Below, piece by piece: positions 7,301-8,789 of a stretch of 8,789 nucleotides of DNA; positions within the stretch are counted from its first letter, which is position 1; every line of letters starts with the position of its first letter. The DNA comes from Candidatus Curtissbacteria bacterium (GTDB lineage: Bacteria > Patescibacteriota > Microgenomatia > Curtissbacterales > GWA2-41-24). The position numbers and the translations under genes are program-made. Location: assembly GCA_030688205.1 (NCBI GenBank), contig JAUYIQ010000035.1, forward strand, positions 1 to 8,789, in the 5' to 3' direction. The notes under the pieces were generated by a model. It was given only the letters and a program-made list of their open reading frames with translations. It was not told the DNA's origin and ran no database searches.

Positions 7301-7304
7301 TGTG

Positions 7305-8312
7305 TTATCTCTTATCATACTGCTTCTCGTAGTACTCTTTCTCCCTGTTTTTAAGCTTCTGCCACCAGTTTTTGTTTTCTTGATACCACTGCACCGTCAG
7401 TTGCAGTGCGGTATCAAAATCATATTTTGGCTGCCAGCCGAGTTCTTTCTTTATGTGAGTACTATCTATGGCATAACGCCTATCGTGTCCCGGTCTGTCC
7501 TTAACAAATTCAATTTCATCTTCAGATTTTCCAAGTATTTTTAAAATCTTTTTGATTACATCTATGTTTGGAATATTCATGTCGATTCCAATGCAATACG
7601 TCTCCCCTACTTTGCCGCGTGACAGAACAAGATCTATTGCGCTGCAATGGTCTTCGACATAAAGCCAGTCGCGGACATATAGACCATCACCATATACCGG
7701 CACTTTTTTGCCTTCCAGAAGATTCGTTATAGCAAGAGGAATTAATTTTTCCGGAAAATGATATGGGCCGAAATTGTTGGAACAGTTGGTAATAGTTATT
7801 GGTAAATCGTAAGTATAGTGATAAGCGCGGACGAGATGGTCGGATGCAGCTTTACTGGCTGCATACGGACTCCTGGGGTTGTATTTTGTGTCTTCTTTGA
7901 ATTTATCTTCCGAGTTTAATTCCAACGCGCCAAAAACTTCATCAGTACTAATATGGTGGAAGCGTTTTACTTTTGCGTCTACCGCGGCATCTAAAAGAAC
8001 CTGAGTTCCACTAACATTTGTTTTTATAAACGGTGCAGGATCAAGAATCGACCTGTCTACATGGCTTTCCGCGGAAAAATTAACGACAGTATCAACATCC
8101 TTTAGAGTTGCACTTATCGCGTGTGCATCTCCGATGTCTCCATGAATAAAAGTATAATTCGGGCTTTTTTCAATGTCTTTTAGACTGTCCAGATTGCCGG
8201 CGTATGTCAGAGCATCAAAGTTTACGATATGGTCCTCGGGGTGGTTGTAGAGCCAGTAATGAATGAAATTGGAGCCGATGAATCCGGCTCCGCCGGTAAT
8301 CAATAATTTCAT
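7305..8312 (-). CDS. rmlB: dTDP-glucose 4,6-dehydratase
   Basis: This converts dTDP-D-glucose to dTDP-4-dehydro-6-deoxy-D-glucose with bound NAD+, the second step towards dTDP-L-rhamnose. The 335-residue sequence has GGAGFIGSN (7-15), FDALTYAGN (32-40), FSAESHVDRSI (79-89), ISTDEVFG (121-128) with the catalytic Thr-Asp-Glu (123-125), RSPYAASKA (147-155) with Tyr150 and Lys154, NNFGPYHFPEKLIP (179-192), VRDWLYVEDH (213-222) and RPGHDRRYAID (273-283). I chose the ATG at 8312-8310: it overlaps the rmlA stop as TGATG and begins the Rossmann strand directly. A TTG one codon upstream is possible but adds only one residue. The basic C-terminal tail after NWWQKL is probably unstructured. The gene is followed by the AT-rich repeat gap. 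Confidence 0.96.
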   Translation of the reverse strand: MKLLITGGAGFIGSNFIHYWLYNHPEDHIVNFDALTYAGNLDSLKDIEKSPNYTFIHGDIGDAHAISATLKDVDTVVNFSAESHVDRSILDPAPFIKTNVSGTQVLLDAAVDAKVKRFHHISTDEVFGALELNSEDKFKEDTKYNPRSPYAASKAASDHLVRAYHYTYDLPITITNCSNNFGPYHFPEKLIPLAITNLLEGKKVPVYGDGLYVRDWLYVEDHCSAIDLVLSRGKVGETYCIGIDMNIPNIDVIKKILKILGKSEDEIEFVKDRPGHDRRYAIDSTHIKKELGWQPKYDFDTALQLTVQWYQENKNWWQKLKNREKEYYEKQYDKR

Positions 8313-8789
8313 CAAAAGGTTGTGAGTTCTTTTTCTTTTTCGGATCCTAGATTTTTCCTTGCCCAGTAAACGCCGGTTCGATAAAGACTATCGAAAGTGC
8401 CAGCGTCGTTCCAAAAACCATCCAGCTTTGCCCAGTGTAGATTTCCTTCCTTTATATATAGGTTGTTGACGTCGGTTATTTCTAACTGTCCTCTGGCAGA
8501 TGGTTTTATTTCTTTCGTAAATGTAAAGACCTGATTGTCGTAAATATAAACACCGGTTACGGCTAAATTGCTTTTAGGATTTTTCGGTTTTTCCACAATA
8601 TCGACTACCTTCGTCTTGTCTCTTTTGTCCAACTCCGCGATACCAAAGCGGTGAGGATCATCCACTTGGTGCAGAAAAATTACTGCTCCATTTTTAAATT
8701 TTTTAACTTCCCCGGAAATGTCTGCATCCGTACAGTTATCGCCAAGAATAACGGCAACGGACTGGCCGTCTGCAACATCTTCTGCAAGG
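8312..8789 (-). CDS. rmlA: Glucose-1-phosphate thymidylyltransferase, short form, 5' end cut by window
   Basis: The frame is open from the right edge (first whole codon 8788-8786) to TGA at 8314-8312, giving the last 158 residues; the N-terminal nucleotide-binding part is outside. The enzyme couples dTTP and glucose-1-phosphate to dTDP-glucose. Seen are VAVILGDN with the metal-binding Asp, then DDPHRFGIAEL, VEKPKNPKSN, AVTGVYIYD, SARGQLEITDVN and FWNDAGTFDSL, all RmlA signatures and in the usual order. The C-terminus stops shortly after the DAGT block, as in the short roughly 240-residue forms rather than the 290-residue enterobacterial type. An internal GTG at 8665-8663 is not the start, because the conserved LGDN block lies upstream of it. 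A general sugar-1-phosphate nucleotidyltransferase is possible, but rmlB directly follows (TGATG). Confidence 0.9.
   Translation of the reverse strand, partial: LAEDVADGQSVAVILGDNCTDADISGEVKKFKNGAVIFLHQVDDPHRFGIAELDKRDKTKVVDIVEKPKNPKSNLAVTGVYIYDNQVFTFTKEIKPSARGQLEITDVNNLYIKEGNLHWAKLDGFWNDAGTFDSLYRTGVYWARKNLGSEKEKELTTF

Noticed and set aside
7183..7304. CRISPR array or IS remnant
   Set aside because: The units are 7-9 bases with no regular spacers, and there is no transposase fragment or target-site duplication that I can see.
8313..8315. TTG start for rmlB one codon before the ATG
   Set aside because: The ATG overlaps the rmlA stop as TGATG and is the more usual start; the TTG adds one Met and changes nothing else.
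8663..8665. GTG as the start of a 117-residue protein
   Set aside because: The frame continues upstream to the window edge and includes the conserved VAVILGDN block, so this GTG is an internal Val codon of a truncated rmlA.

Overview
The window is one uninterrupted run of nine genes on the minus strand, both end genes being cut by the window edges. I found no convincing plus-strand gene, RNA gene, insertion sequence, CRISPR array or phage gene. Read in the direction of transcription (right to left) the order is: rmlA (5' part missing), rmlB, a 122-base AT-rich repeat gap, rmlC, rmlD, a 35-base gap, ugd, rmd, a palindromic repeat, gmd, a GT2-GtrA fusion glycosyltransferase, and a multi-membrane GT-C type glycosyltransferase whose 3' end lies outside the window. 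Most junctions are tight: TGATG or ATGA overlaps, or a 1-base gap. This points to an operon with translational coupling.

The genes form a sugar-nucleotide factory joined to glycan assembly. RmlABCD convert glucose-1-phosphate to dTDP-L-rhamnose. Ugd oxidises UDP-glucose to UDP-glucuronate. Gmd plus the Rmd-like reductase convert GDP-mannose to GDP-D-rhamnose. The last two genes look like a pair: a cytoplasmic polyprenyl-phosphate sugar synthase with its own GtrA membrane domain, and an integral-membrane transferase that could use the lipid-linked sugar on the outer face. The likely product is a cell-surface glycan or glycosylated surface protein containing L-rhamnose, D-rhamnose and uronic acid.

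The DNA is AT-rich. UGA is used as a stop for rmlA, rmlC, rmlD, ugd and gmd, so recoding of UGA is excluded. Start codons mostly lack an obvious Shine-Dalgarno sequence. Two gaps carry short AT-rich self-complementary repeats built from variants of AGTTATA and TTTACAAT. Together with the short-form RmlA and the style of the RmlC and GT-C proteins, this suggests a candidate-phyla-radiation bacterium (Patescibacteria, perhaps Microgenomates). That is inference from general resemblance, not proof. The enzymes are ordinary; the least explained parts are the two repeats, one of which supplies the last nine codons of rmd while both sit directly against the start codon of the next gene. I see no evidence of a wholly new system.
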